This document shows positions 37,031 to 47,889 of a stretch of DNA of 64,000 nt, piece after piece (the stretch's first letter is position 1; the number at the start of each line of letters is the position of its first letter). This stretch comes from Epiperipatus broadwayi (Eukaryota > Onychophora > Udeonychophora > Euonychophora > Peripatidae), in NCBI GenBank assembly GCA_028023455.1, contig JAQFVV010000030.1:4544501-4608500 (forward strand), written 5' to 3'. The notes beneath the pieces were generated by a model. It searched no databases and was not told where the DNA came from. It saw only the letters and a list, made by a program, of their open reading frames with translations. A program made the translations under genes and the position numbers.

Positions 37031-37037
<7 letters not shown>
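35931..37037 (+). repeat. 3' LTR, second segment
   Basis: Resumes at AAAGAAAATAGCTTAATG, colinear with ~25395 to 26438 of the 5' LTR, and ends at AGCATTATAA. Confidence 0.75.

Positions 37038-37103
<66 letters not shown>
37026..37103. repeat. (TA)n microsatellite
   Basis: About 35 TA repeats directly after the 3' LTR end. They may have grown from a TATAT target duplication. Confidence 0.95.
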
Positions 37104-37108
<5 letters not shown>

Positions 37109-37466
37109 CAATATCTGTATTTCTTCAAGGTCATATGGGTGATCTTGTAATTTAAATATTAATAAATACAGTAAAATAAATATATATAAAGTACAACTTT
37201 AAAAACTTTTATCCACTTAGCAGTGCTTTCAACTAGCTTCATAGTCTTTGTAAACTAACACTAATTTTTTTAAGATATTTTCAAATATGCTTTCAAAGTC
37301 TAACCTTCCCACAATTCATTAATTTTTACATTTACTGCCTGTGTATTTATTAAGTCATGCTTACATTTATATATTAACATAGCTTCTTTTATTTTCCTTT
37401 AATTATTGTTACTTTCAATTCGTAATATTTTCATGTCATTATAATCAAAATTAAAACCATATATTA

Positions 37467-37932
37467 CAGAGGTGGGCAATTATTTTGGCTTGGGGGCCGC
37501 CTCAGGGGCCACTTTGTGGAAGCGAAGATTAGCGGAGGGCCACACCTTTTTTTCATGACATAATAAACACGCTGCTTTGTTCCCTGTATTACCAAAGAAA
37601 TATTTGTCTGTCCATTCTTCATTAAACAAATGACATTCATCATAGATTTTACATTTTTTGGCGGGTTCATGGTTGGAAATGTATATATTTGCTAATGCAA
37701 AGACAAAATTGAAATTAATCAGATCATCAACTGGAAAAGAACTGCACATCGTATCTACATTACGCATGTGTATTGACATGGCCATCCTAGCGAAAAATAT
37801 GAGACAAATCTTTGGTCATGCATGGGAAGAAAATCTCAGTTCAAGGCGTATTTTTCTGATTGTCTTGGTGGGCCGCATAAAAACTCTTAGCAGGCCGCAT
37901 GTGGCCCTCGGGATGCTATTTTCCCACCCCTG
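37467..37932 (-). mobile_element. Non-autonomous hAT element
   Basis: 466 bp with ends CAGAGGTGGGCAAT and, on the other strand, CAGGGGTGGGAAAA, and a perfect 8-bp target duplication ATATATTA at 37459-37466 and 37933-37940. The terminal GGGCCGC/GGGGGCCGCC-rich stretches are typical of ZBED/GTF2IRD2-related hAT elements. The element is absent from the matching point of the right palindrome arm (~39128). Confidence 0.9.
37536..37680 (-). pseudogene. hAT transposase N-terminal BED-like fragment
   Basis: The minus-strand reading EPAKKCKIYDECHLFNEEWT then DKYFFGNTGNKAACLLCHEK matches the N-terminal BED-type zinc finger of GTF2IRD2/ZBED5-like hAT transposases ('F..EWT..YFF......CL.C'). The first Cys pair of the finger (CLLC) is present. 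The following His/Cys ligands and the whole catalytic domain are deleted, and the frame runs straight into the terminal repeat. It is a relic inside the internally deleted element. Confidence 0.7.
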
Positions 37933-38949
37933 ATATATTATGATCATAAAAACTGATGTTGAAACATTATCATTTCCATTATAATTTTGATTAGTTTTTT
38001 GTTTAATTCTTTTCTCCAATGTACATCTTGATTCCTTTATATACCCACTACCACATTTACACCTTCATTTATATATGATGCAATTTTGCTTTAAGAATGA
38101 GGTTTTAGCTTTTGAATTATTTATTATTTTATTTAATCCAGGAGATGCATAAAATGCAATTTCACATATGTCTTTATATAATTTTAATAAAACTCACTTC
38201 TTCATTTGAAATACATGGTATTGATATCCATATTTTTATTGTTAATAGAAGCAACCTTATTATTTATATTTTTATTTCTGTATTTCCTATTAAAATTTTT
38301 AATAGTATTGTATACAAGATGATAATTATATCCAAAATTTAATAAATTTTAATGTTTTTGCCATTATCCAATGTATACTTACAAAGATTGTTGTTTTAAA
38401 CAAAATGTGATATTGGCACCTTTGACTTATATGGAATGTACACTCTTTTTTTTATTGGTTTAATCATCATACAATAATCATACAGTAATCTAGTTTTCAT
38501 CTATTTCTAGTTATTTTTAGAAATGAATGCAAGCTAGATTACTATATGATTATTAAATCAATAGAAAAGAGTACAGTCGATATAAGTCAATGATCCCAAT
38601 ATCACATAAAACGCAGGTTTGAAGTCCTTTTTGTTTAGAGATAACAATCTTTGTAAGTATACATTGGATAGTGGCAAAAATATTGAAATTTATACAAAGG
38701 AATTATTAAATGTTGGATATAATTATCATCTTGTATTAAAAGTTTTAATAGGAAATATAAAATTAAAAATATAGATAATACAGTTGATTCTACTAAAATA
38801 AAATATGTAGATATCAATAACAGATTTCAAATGAACAAGTGAATTTTATAAGGAAAATATATAAAGATATATGTGAAATTGCATTTTATGCATTTCCTGG
38901 ATTAAATAAAATATTAAACAATTCAAAAGTTAAAACCTTATTCTTAAAT

Positions 38950-39400
38950 TAAAATTGCATCATATATAAATGGAGATGTAAATGTGATATTGTATATATA
39001 GGGGAATCAAAATGTACATTGGAGAAAAAAACTAAAGAACACTTGAAGTTATAAAAAAAAATCCAAAAACCTAAATTGTAATGGAAATGATAATGTTTCA
39101 ACATCAGTTTTTTTATGATCATAATAGGTTATGTATATATGGTTTTAATTTTGTTTATAATAATGTGAAAATATTACAAATTTAAAAAAAAAAACAATAA
39201 TAAAAGGAAAATGAAAGAAGCTATGTTAATATATAAATGTAAGCATGACTTAATAAATAGGTTAGGCAGCAAACATAAAAATTTATTAATTGTGGGAAGG
39301 CTAAACTTTGAAAGCATGTTTGAAAACACCTTTAAAAAAATAGTGTTAATTGACAAAGATTATGAAGCTAGTCAAAAGGCTCCCAGATGAATAAAAGATT
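38950..39400 (+). pseudogene. Penelope-like GIY-YIG endonuclease remnant (right arm)
   Basis: WRCKCDIVYIGESKCTLEKK then TKEHLK at ~38970-39048 fits the Penelope-like GIY-YIG pattern 'YxCxC..VYIGET...L..R..EH'. Downstream GNDNVSTSV and RKMKEAMLIYKCKHDLINR correspond to the region after the nuclease core in these elements. Stops and frameshifts interrupt it. An inverted, equally broken copy occupies the left arm (about 37190-37665, interrupted by the hAT element). The family uses this nuclease to nick target DNA for reverse transcription. Confidence 0.6.
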
Positions 39401-39461
39401 TTAAAGTTGTATTTTATATATATTTATTTTACCGTATTTAATAATATTTAAATTACAAGAA

Positions 39462-42180
39462 TATATATATATACATTATAACAATCCAGGGAATATAAAA
39501 GTTAGACAATAAAAATAAAAAAACTTTTTATAATCTCACACTATATCTTTAAACAACCCAGAGATAAAATATGAGGGGAAATATAATTTATTTTAATTAA
39601 AAACTATGCTAATGATCAAACCTGGCCTTATTTATAAAAATATTATAGTTCATGGTCACCCAGCAAGATGATTTAACCACTTGTAATTAACTGAAAAGAA
39701 GTTAAATCCTTTATGGATTCAGAATTTGCTAGGTTTAAACCAGGATGTCACCCAATTACTGAAAATTCCATGGGATGAGATTGTCTACAATTATTATTAA
39801 ATTATACCACAACTAACTTAGACTAATATGAAACCCTATCTAACTAGCTATTACAAAGTTAATTTATTATTTTAAATAAGCAATATTTCTTACTAAAAAT
39901 TCATTGACCTTAGGGTAAATATTTTATTAATATCCAAATGGTAAGAATTTATGAAAAGAGAGAAAGCCAGTTAGATTAATAAATAATATATATAAAAATG
40001 TTTATTATAAAATAATATTCATTGATTAAATTAAACTGGCATATATTATTTCTAATAAATATAGTGCTATACATTAATACATACAAATTTTATCACATTA
40101 TTGTTTTAAATTATCTAATATAAAATAAAAATAAATATATACATAATTAATTATGAATATTATCATCCATTAGGTAATCACTCTTTCAATAGGTTACAGT
40201 TTTTGATAGAATCTCCAATTGTAAATCCTTTTGATAAGGTTAATCGTTATCGTTTCATTTTGATTGCCTTCATTTTACTTATTTTTACATTATGGAGTTC
40301 ATTCTGGTATATTTTATTTTCTTACCTCATAGAATGCTATGGAATCCATCTTGGTAGACATAAAGATATTAAGTTGTTCAATTTAAGTAGATATTTTACA
40401 TTCAAAAGAATGTGGGTCACCTTCTTTCACCTCTTTGAACACACACATATCATGAGAGAGGGTTTTCACTTAACATACATACTGATTTAAACATAATGGC
40501 AAAACAGAACTCATGACTTGGAGTTCCAAGTTCAAACACAAATTAATCTTTGAATAAATAATTAATGAGGAATACATCGTGTCTGAACAAATGGACACAC
40601 CCCCATGAATTCACTAATGTATGATTAGGATCACTTTATAATAGATTTTTATTCATAACTTGACTGCTGAATAAAAATAAAATTTGAAATTTTATGGGCA
40701 GTAATATAAAAGACAATAGACTAAAACAAAAGAATGAAGATGCATGAGAGAGCATGAGATTTAATAAAAATTTTAATTGCCCATTACACTTGAACTGTTC
40801 ATTGTCTAAACTATATTTTATTGCTTTTCTTATATATTTTTTAAAGTTTTAATTAATCGCAATACAATTTTTTTTATATAATTATGATATTTCAATGAAA
40901 TAAAATTTGAATTTTTTAAAAATCGTATTTTAACTCTCAACTTTGACTTTTGAGAGGATATAAGCAAATTTAAAATCTGCAAACTAAAAAGAATTCTTTC
41001 TTTTTTATATAACTTATTGACTACCTTTTTATATTATTAAAAGAGTTGTTTTAAAATTAACTAATTGCTTTTAGCCACTTTCTGTATTTTTACATGTGGT
41101 CATTTATGTAGGTCACTTTGCAAATATGCATTGCCCTCATATCTGGTTAGAAATAAAATAAGTCAATTCAAACTTTTGACATTGACTGCTTTTATCTTTA
41201 CCCTAAACTATCACATTATTTTTTACACATAACCTTGATGGTGAGCTAGAGATTAAGCAGATGAAGCAGCAAGTTTGAAATCACACTTTCAATGCTAGAG
41301 TGACTGACTAAATGTTGACTAAACCCTATTTTAATTTCTCAAGCATGTCCCAATGACATCATGGATCAAATCATGCAAGATACAATTGCTAACCAAGCAA
41401 TTTGGCTTGGATAGCTTTGTGAAAGTCAAGAAAACTCTACTGAACACCCATCTTGAATTCAATCATTATTAAATATTTGCCATTTCACTGGAAATTCCTT
41501 TATACCAGATACTTTGTAGTAGTCCAGAATATCTCATCTGATGCTTCACCATTATTTTATATACAGCACAAGTCCACATCTTCAGTTTAGCCATCTCCTT
41601 CAGAGAAAAGTCTTAATCATACAAATATTTTCAATCCACAATTAAAATACTTACTATAAACCTTATATCCTATACTTCTACTCTTTCAATCATCTACTCA
41701 TCATCACTAGTTAAGTAGTCTCTGAAAAGTTTCAAAGAGCAGGCATTGTATGTTCTCATTTCTATTGCCTCATTTGTCAGTCCAAGAGCATTATTGTTGT
41801 ATTAGTGACTTATGGAATTGACCTGAATCATAGCTTTATCAACTAAGACTAGATATCTTCTGCTTATTTGTATTATATGTTCTGCCTTTAGTAATTTATG
41901 TTTTGTTTCACTCATGTCTTTCTCCACTTCAATTATAGAGAGATTAATGGATAATTTTGTTTTAAATAAGTATGGTACATGTTTACTAAAATGTAGGCAA
42001 AAAGTTCAAATCTAGTTGCTTTAATAATGGATCAATTGACGTTAATTACCTGATTGACCTGTTTAACCCAACCACAATGGGTGGTATTGATGTATACTCT
42101 AAATAGATATCCTAATTCATACATTGTTCATTCACAGAGATTGAATTGTGGGTTTTGAATTGAGATTAAAATGTATTTTT
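39462..42180. other. AT-rich DNA, mostly featureless
   Basis: The ORF at 40203-40490 has one hydrophobic stretch but no family resemblance. The part after ~41200 may be the C-terminal side of the minus-strand gypsy pol described next, too decayed to delimit. Confidence 0.4.
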
Positions 42181-42700
42181 TTCCTCTTTTGTTTATTTAT
42201 TTTCCCATTTAACTGAGATAAATGGAGTTCCATGATCTGTAAAGATGATGTCAGACAATCCTATTATATTAAAGGGTTTATGCTCTAAGACATGACTAGT
42301 ATGATTAGCATTAGCTTGTGGTACTGAATATACTGATACTAATTTTTGAAAATAAGTCAAATACCACTAACAAATATAATCATTTTTTTTAAATGGAGGT
42401 AGTGGACTAAAGTCTGCAGCTGAAATGGTGTTAGGTTGTTGTTGTTTTTTCAGAAATTATGGGTTTCAATGTCCCTACACATGATTTATTTAAAGGTTTT
42501 GGTGCTGGACATATTTTGCTATCTGTTCACCATGGACAAAAGACTGGCATACATTTTTGTTCATAAAATCAATGGGTTAATTTTTATTTTAATTTCCAGG
42601 TCCATAATGTCCATGTAAACAATAAGCATATGTGATCAACTGTTTGTATAATGCATGCAGACACTATATATTGATACTCTACATTTTTTAGTGTAGTACA
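42180..42700 (-). pseudogene. Decayed Ty3/gypsy integrase
   Basis: Minus-strand readings, in order: HGHYGPGKLKIK with DSKICPAPKPLNK (~42640-42470), a degraded H-H-C-C zinc-binding region. Then AADFSPLPPFKKNDYI (~42425-42375) and LVVFDLFSK-like sequence, the start of the DDE core. Then DIIFTDHGTPFISVKWE (~42257-42207), the second-Asp strand ('..TDnGtpF') of retroviral-type integrases. Many frameshifts and stops occur. It is in opposite orientation to the LTR element at 23.8-37.0 kb, so it belongs to another insertion. Confidence 0.65.
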
Positions 42701-42989
42701 CTCCTTCTATATTATATCTGTTCCTATTCTTCCACATGGGGTTATTCCTATCATCAGTAACTCCAGACTGCTTTGATGCAAGTTTAGCCTTTTTTTGTTT
42801 GATAGAGAGATGTATTCTGCATTTAGTGGTAATATATTAACATCTGTGTTCAGGCAAGTAATTTATCTAAACATATTTTTAAAAATAATGATACCTGACT
42901 AACTGAAACCATCAAAGATTGTTATAATTCCTTTTATGATTATTTTTATTTTGGGTCAACTTTGAGGTACAAAGGTAGGATCACCCCAA

Positions 42990-43829
42990 TTATATACTAA
43001 ATTTGCTACTTGATCATCATCATCATCATTAACCATTATCAATCCACTGCAGGATGAAGGTCTCTCCAAGTTTAATCCATCTTCTCCGATCTTTAGCTTC
43101 TCTTCTCCACAACACCCCTGCACATTTTCTTATTTCATCCATCCATCTCACATGTGGTCTCTTTCTGGGTCTTTTACAATCTCTTGGAATCCAGTTTAAA
43201 ATTTCAATTGTCCATCTATTATCATCTCTTCTAGCAATATGTCCAGCCCAACTCCATTTCAATCTTTTAATTTTTTCAATAAGGTCAGTAACACCTGTTT
43301 GTTGTCTTACCCATACATTGCGTTTTCGATCTCTTCTTGTTACTCCCAACATACATCTCTCCCTACTTCTTTCAATGGTATGAAATCTCTGTATTGCTCT
43401 TCTATTAAGTGTCCAAGTCTCAGATCCATAAATAAGAACTGGTAAAACACATTTGTTAAAAACCATCCTTTTCAAACACATAGGCTTATTTCCTTTTAGT
43501 ATCAAGTTATTTCTACCAAAAGCACTCCAACCAAGTTTAATTCTATGATTAATTTCCTCCATTATGTTTCCATCTGTATTAATAATCTGACCAAGGTATT
43601 TGTAACTGTGAACTTCTTCTAATTCTTCATAATCAATCTTTATTTTCATATTTTGAGCAAATCGATTAAACATTACTTTAGTCTTTTTAACATTTATCTT
43701 TAGTCCTACTTTTCTACTTTCATCTGCTAACTCCTGCAACATTTCCTGCAACTCTGAAGCATTATTTGCAAAAACAACTACATCATCTGCGAAATCTAAA
43801 TGACTTAAATACTCTCCATTTACTATTTA
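42990..43829 (-). pseudogene. RTE-type LINE, 5'-truncated, RT palm to C-terminus open
   Basis: An open minus-strand reading from VNGEYLSHLDFADDVVVF (~43826) runs to WIDNG and a stop at 43029. Blocks in order: the FADD catalytic box; SELQEMLQELADESRKVGLK (fingers/palm to thumb); EELEEVHSYKYLGQIINTDG; NHRIKLGWSAFGRNN; LPVLIYGSETWTLNRRAIQR; VTDLIEKIKRLKWSWAGHIA; RPHVRWMDEIRK. This is the typical RTE C-terminal half. It is followed by a short (ATG)n tail (CATCATCATCATCAT on the plus strand at ~43016). The upstream two-thirds, with the AP endonuclease and RT N-terminus, is missing, so it cannot act. It is the least decayed coding sequence in the window. The ATG at 43751 is internal and not the native start. 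Confidence 0.9.
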
Positions 43830-43860
43830 TTTTGACCTGATATAAACTATCATTATTATT

Positions 43861-44090
43861 AATTGTATTTATATATTAAACTATTTCCATCATCTAATAT
43901 AAGTATTGAATGTCTTTAGAAAAAAATAATTTTATTTAAACATTCCAAATACATTCATCTATTAGTAATAGCTCACAGATTACGGTTGAATGTATTTGGA
44001 ATATTTAAATACATTTAAATTTTTCTAAAGACATTCAAATTTCATATTAGATGATGGAAATAGTCCAATATATAAATACAACTAAAACAC
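43861..44090. repeat. Fold-back element, arms ~95 bp
   Basis: ATTTATATATTAAACTATTT...GACATTCAAA-like arms mirror each other around a ~30-bp loop near 43970 (AGTAATAGCTCACAG). TIR words are TTTCCATCATCTAATAT and ATATTAGATGATGGAAA. Arms are ~90% identical by eye. Confidence 0.85.
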
Positions 44091-44915
44091 TTTTCCCATA
44101 CATATTCTGGAGAGGTAGGTAATGCTGAAGATGATCAGATGTTATTTTTTGGTATAATACTATACTTAACTATTATTTACATAAAAACATATAAATCATT
44201 CATATATACTATTTATTTTGACTTGAATGATGGAGAAAACTGTGACTTACTCTGCTAATATTTACAGCTATCTTAATTATTACTATTTTTTGATATTACA
44301 ATCTGATTTACAAGTATTAAACTTTCTGTATTTACAGGTTTGTCACATACCATATTCTGTTTTATTTTACCTTATGTCACTTAGATTAGTTTAAGTTCCT
44401 GTTATCATTAACTTTTCATGCTACCAATCAACTTTCTGCAGTATTTGTGATGATGAACTTGTTTGTTTGTGCACTCACATTTTCATTCTGTAAAGTCATA
44501 CTTAGCGATTTTAATATACCATCACCCCTCATTTTAGTTCTCCATCTTTTTTGGGGGGTGAGGGGGAATTGCAATGGTCATAATCATTTATAAATGCTGA
44601 AATAGTGGTGAAATGCTTTTAGATTCTAATAATAGCAACAAATCTCGATATTCATTCAAAATATTATGTTATCCAAATGTGTCTTTGTTAACTCTTATGG
44701 AAAGAAGTGAATTACATTATATGCAAATATTTAATATTTCAGTAGTTATAAAGAGTCAAACACAATTGTAAATAGAGTTGACTAATACTTTAAAATAAGC
44801 ACCTATGCTGACTTATGTAATTGGTTTAAATCATAAGATAAAAAGTTTTCAAAAACTTAAGAAAACTAATATTTAATGATAATATTTATTAAAAAAAATT
44901 TATATGTAATAAAAA
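44091..44915. other. AT-rich DNA, no gene seen
   Basis: Nothing supported. Confidence 0.5.
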
Positions 44916-44919
44916 ATAT

Positions 44920-45360
44920 TCTTATTTTTCTCCTTTACTTTCTTTGCATTTCTTCATACATTCATCTATATTGCTTAGAATAACTCCCCTCATATACACT
45001 TTAATGCAAAAAAAAATTAAAAATTCCTTCATTTTCCTGACAGTTTCAGCTGTCCTGCAGTCTTCATCAGATTGTAATAAAAATATTCTTATTCTTCTTC
45101 TTTACTTTCTTTGCATTTATTCATACATTCATCTATATTGCTTACAATAACTCCCCTCATATACACTTTAATGCAAAAAAATTTAAAAATTCCTCCATTT
45201 TCCTGACAGTTTCAGCTGTCCTGCAGTCTTCATCAGATTGTTATTTTCTCTGCCGAAGACTGCAGGACAATCAAAACTGTCAAGACAATAAAGGAATTTC
45301 TAAAAAAAAATTGCATTAAAGTATATACAAGGGGAGTTATTGTAAGCAATATATATGAAT
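44920..45360. repeat. Family-F element: 167-bp direct tandem plus inverted arm
   Basis: Two direct copies (TTTACTTTCTTTGCATTT at 44934 and 45101, period 167 bp) are followed by an inverted arm (45255-45350). On the minus strand each direct unit carries CTGATGA, a GACTG.../CAGCT hairpin and GAAACTGTC. The ORF at 44944-45150 is just the tandem unit read through. Confidence 0.8.
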
Positions 45361-46095
45361 AATAAAAAATGTGATTTATTTATCTAGTGTTATTTTTTAG
45401 ATAGTCTGAACCAATAATCAATAGATTAATATTAAATTTTGAGTATAGTAGGGTTAATGTATCTAATGTTATATTATTTGTTCCCAAAGTTTTGATATCC
45501 AAGATTCACGCACAGTACCAAAACCTACATAATATATCATTTAAACATTCAGGGTATATAGTCAATGTGGTAATTTTTAATTCATATTATTTTATATTAT
45601 TACTGTTCAATATAGGTATTATTAATAACACATTAAGAAAAATATACACAAGAAAATACATATAAAAATGTAAAAAAAAAAGTGAGACTAGGGATTTTTA
45701 TTTTCTTCAGTGCCTTGTTTGAGAGTTACTTTTTCTCCATTTATTATAACAAGTTTTATAATCAGTTCACTTGAAAATATGTGATTCTGAATTCATATGT
45801 TGTAATTGGATTAGACTGATTTAGTACTTTAGGAAAATGTTCAATCAATTCTCGCCTGTTTTATGTATTCTGGTCATATTTCGTTCCTACTACCTTCTAC
45901 ACTTTCAATTATTTTTTGCTTAAAGTATACCCATAGATTCTCATTTTTATTATATTCTGTAGTAAATAAAATTGATTTTTCAAGTTTAATTGAGGATATT
46001 TCTCCATAACAATGGAATCTTTTAATTTTTTAGAAGCAAAAGGTTGTAGTAGAATTGTTTTAAAATATGATGTAAATGTCTAATATTATATATTT
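45361..46095. other. AT-rich DNA, no gene seen
   Basis: Nothing supported. Confidence 0.5.
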
Positions 46096-46099
46096 ATCT

Positions 46100-46455
46100 G
46101 ACTTGAGGTCAACATGGGAATAACAACAATATTGGCATCAGCATGGGATTTGGGCATTCCATCATCAGATTTTCAATGGTATGGATGGCTAAAGAGTTGG
46201 AAATTAGAGTAGATTGAAGTCTATCCATTAAAGTATAAAGATTTGCTATCTTAATCTAAACTGAACACTGATTATATATATGTGTGTGGGAGATGATAAT
46301 CTGGACCAACTGATGAGCGCTGGTTCAGCACGAAATACGTATATTAATGATTATTTATCTTTTCGGCATGTGTGTGGACATGTGTATCAGTGTATGAGAT
46401 AGTGTGGATAGTTGAAGGTTGCTTGAAAGTCCGAGTTCAAATCCCCTATATTTCT
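46100..46455 (+). mobile_element. Family-E hammerhead element, single unit
   Basis: ~355 bp, colinear with 49476-49797: TATTGGCATCAGCATGGG near the left end, TCCATTAAAGT, the hammerhead, then GTATGAGATAGTGTGGATAG and AGTTCAAATCCCC at the right end. The right end has a good pol III B-box (GTTCAAATC) and an A-box-like TGAGATAGTGTGG ~35 bp before it, suggesting a tRNA-like module. Length and the mix of ribozyme plus pol III-like box recall the Schistosoma Sm-alpha repeats. Confidence 0.7.
46295..46355 (+). ncRNA. Type-I hammerhead ribozyme, family E
   Basis: GATAATC, TGG bulge, ACCAA, CTGATGA, G(CGCTG GTT CAGCA)C, GAAA, TACGTATA, TTAAT, GATTATT. All conserved core bases (CUGAUGA, GAAA, G10.1-C11.1 pair, A at the cleavage position) are present. 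Two mismatches have appeared in the inner stem I (ACCAA/TTAAT) and one in stem II. Stem III is the palindrome ATACGTAT. Confidence 0.75.
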
Positions 46456-47386
46456 AAAGCATTACAGTGAATTAAATCATTTTAACTTTTTAAAAAGTTA
46501 TATTAATTGTTTAAATGTAAAATTAAAAGTTATCAAAGAAAAAAGAAATTGATGTTGCCTGCTACTTGAAATGACCGTATAATAAGTTATCAAATCTTGT
46601 GTGATCACCTGTAACACCTAGATTACTTTCAAAATTGTAAAGGTTCAAATTAAATCTTCTTGTAAATAAAAATTTATTGAAATAAGGTGTAATTTTGATT
46701 GTGGAGATTGATTACATTCCAAAATAGATTTTACTTTTTATGCTACCGAAATGGTCTTTTCGCCATTAAACTTTTTTTAAAAAAAATTAGTGTCTTCTTG
46801 TTCTAAAGCATTAAAAGTTGACAATTTTATTTTAGAGCGATAAAAATTAAAAGCTATTTTTTGGCATATAATGAATAATATTTCCAATCTTCTTTACTGA
46901 TTATTTGAAAGTACATATTCTTAATTATAATGATCAATTTTCAAGCTTGTTATTTCAGTAGTTACAGGGGAAAAGGCAAGATTTCTCATTCTTGTTTATT
47001 AAAAAGGCCAAGGAAAGAAAAAATAAACAGTAACTTTGTGTGTGTTCTTTAATTTTTAAACTCATAAGTTGTGATTATTATTATTTTTATATAAAAACAT
47101 TAATTTTTGTGTTTGTCTAAGCATGTTTTTTTTATTTAAATAAATATATGTTTAATACATATAATATTAATGATATTGATTAATGATTGGATATGATGTG
47201 TGTTATATATTAATATATAAAAATAGATATGATAATTTTATTGTTCTATAATTTTAATTAATAGCGTTATTTCTATGGAAATTTAGCTTGTGATCCTCGC
47301 AATTTTATTTATCATGCTATGAATTACAAAGAAATAGTTTGAAGAAATGTATTGAAGTGCTATAAGTTTATACATTTTATTTAGTT
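46456..47386. other. AT-rich DNA, no gene seen
   Basis: The minus-strand ORF 47283-47495 overlaps a repeat and has no domain. Confidence 0.5.
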
Positions 47387-47390
47387 TTAT

Positions 47391-47888
47391 ATAGGGTATA
47401 TGAGCACAGACTTTCACACAACCCTCCACTCTCCACACTATCTCATAACACTGATATACTTGAACACATATGTTGAAAAGATAAATAATCACCAATATAC
47501 GTATTTCATGCTAAACCAGCAATCATCAGTTGGTCCAGATTACCATCTCTACACATATATGCTATAAGTGCTCAGATATATATTAATATAGCCAATCCTC
47601 ATAGTTTAATGGACAGGCTTCAATCTACTCCACACTCCAACTCTTCAACCGTCCATTCAATTGAAAATCTGATGATGGAATGCTCAAAGGCCACCCTAAG
47701 GCTGAGATTCTTGTCACACTCATGTTGACCTAAGGCCAATCTGACCCCTCATGTACAGGACATAATCCATTTAATACATATACAAGGGATGGGCAGACAT
47801 CTCTACTTATGTAATAAATGAAACACACAGGCTTATTATATACCTGTGTCTATATATGTAATATATAGGGTATATGAGCACAGACTTT
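47391..47888 (-). mobile_element. Family-E hammerhead element, 1.05 monomers of 474 bp
   Basis: The first 24 bases (ATAGGGTATATGAGCACAG...) recur exactly at 47865-47888, so the insert is a 474-bp unit plus 24 bp. The minus-strand hammerhead lies at 47484-47545 (GGACCAACTGATGATTGC, TGGTTT, AGCATGAAATACGTA, TATTGGTGATTATTT). The closing pair of stem II is T-T as in the 17-kb copies. It shares AGGCTTATTATATACCTGTG and TTGACCTAAGGCCAATCTGA with 17128-17880. Confidence 0.75.
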
Positions 47889-47889
47889 G

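Larger units (their letters stand above)
23831..37037 (+). mobile_element. Ty3/gypsy-like LTR retrotransposon with very long LTRs, interrupted
   Basis: A ~2.6-kb segment beginning TGTACCCAGTTGG at 23831 recurs, beginning TGTAACCAGTTGG, at 31311. The second copy resumes after a 3,056-bp interruption and ends at ~37037 with AGCATTATAA, the same word that ends the first copy. The unit lengths agree (about 2,608 and 2,671 bp once the interruption is removed). Between them lie a TGGTGACA primer-binding-like site right after the first copy and a decayed plus-strand gag. Start TG, downstream PBS-like site, gag in the right place and TATAT on both sides all fit an LTR element. No pol was recognised inside, so it is probably non-autonomous or internally deleted. 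Confidence 0.7.
37143..39461. repeat. Large inverted repeat of Penelope-like element 3' ends
   Basis: The left arm (37143 to ~38492, less a 466-bp insertion) and right arm (~38532-39461) are inverted copies. For example CTTGTAATTTAAATATT at 37144 mirrors AATATTTAAATTACAAG at 39444, and the arms meet in a ~40-bp loop near 38512. The arms contain GIY-YIG endonuclease remnants of a Penelope-like element. Arm identity is roughly 85-90% by eye, so the palindrome is old. Confidence 0.85.

Noticed and set aside
40203-40490. 95-codon ORF with a hydrophobic, membrane-like stretch
   Set aside because: Phe/Leu/Ile-rich translation is expected from T-rich DNA. There is no promoter, splice or family support.
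43029-43751. Active LINE
   Set aside because: The endonuclease and RT N-terminal part are missing although the frame is open.
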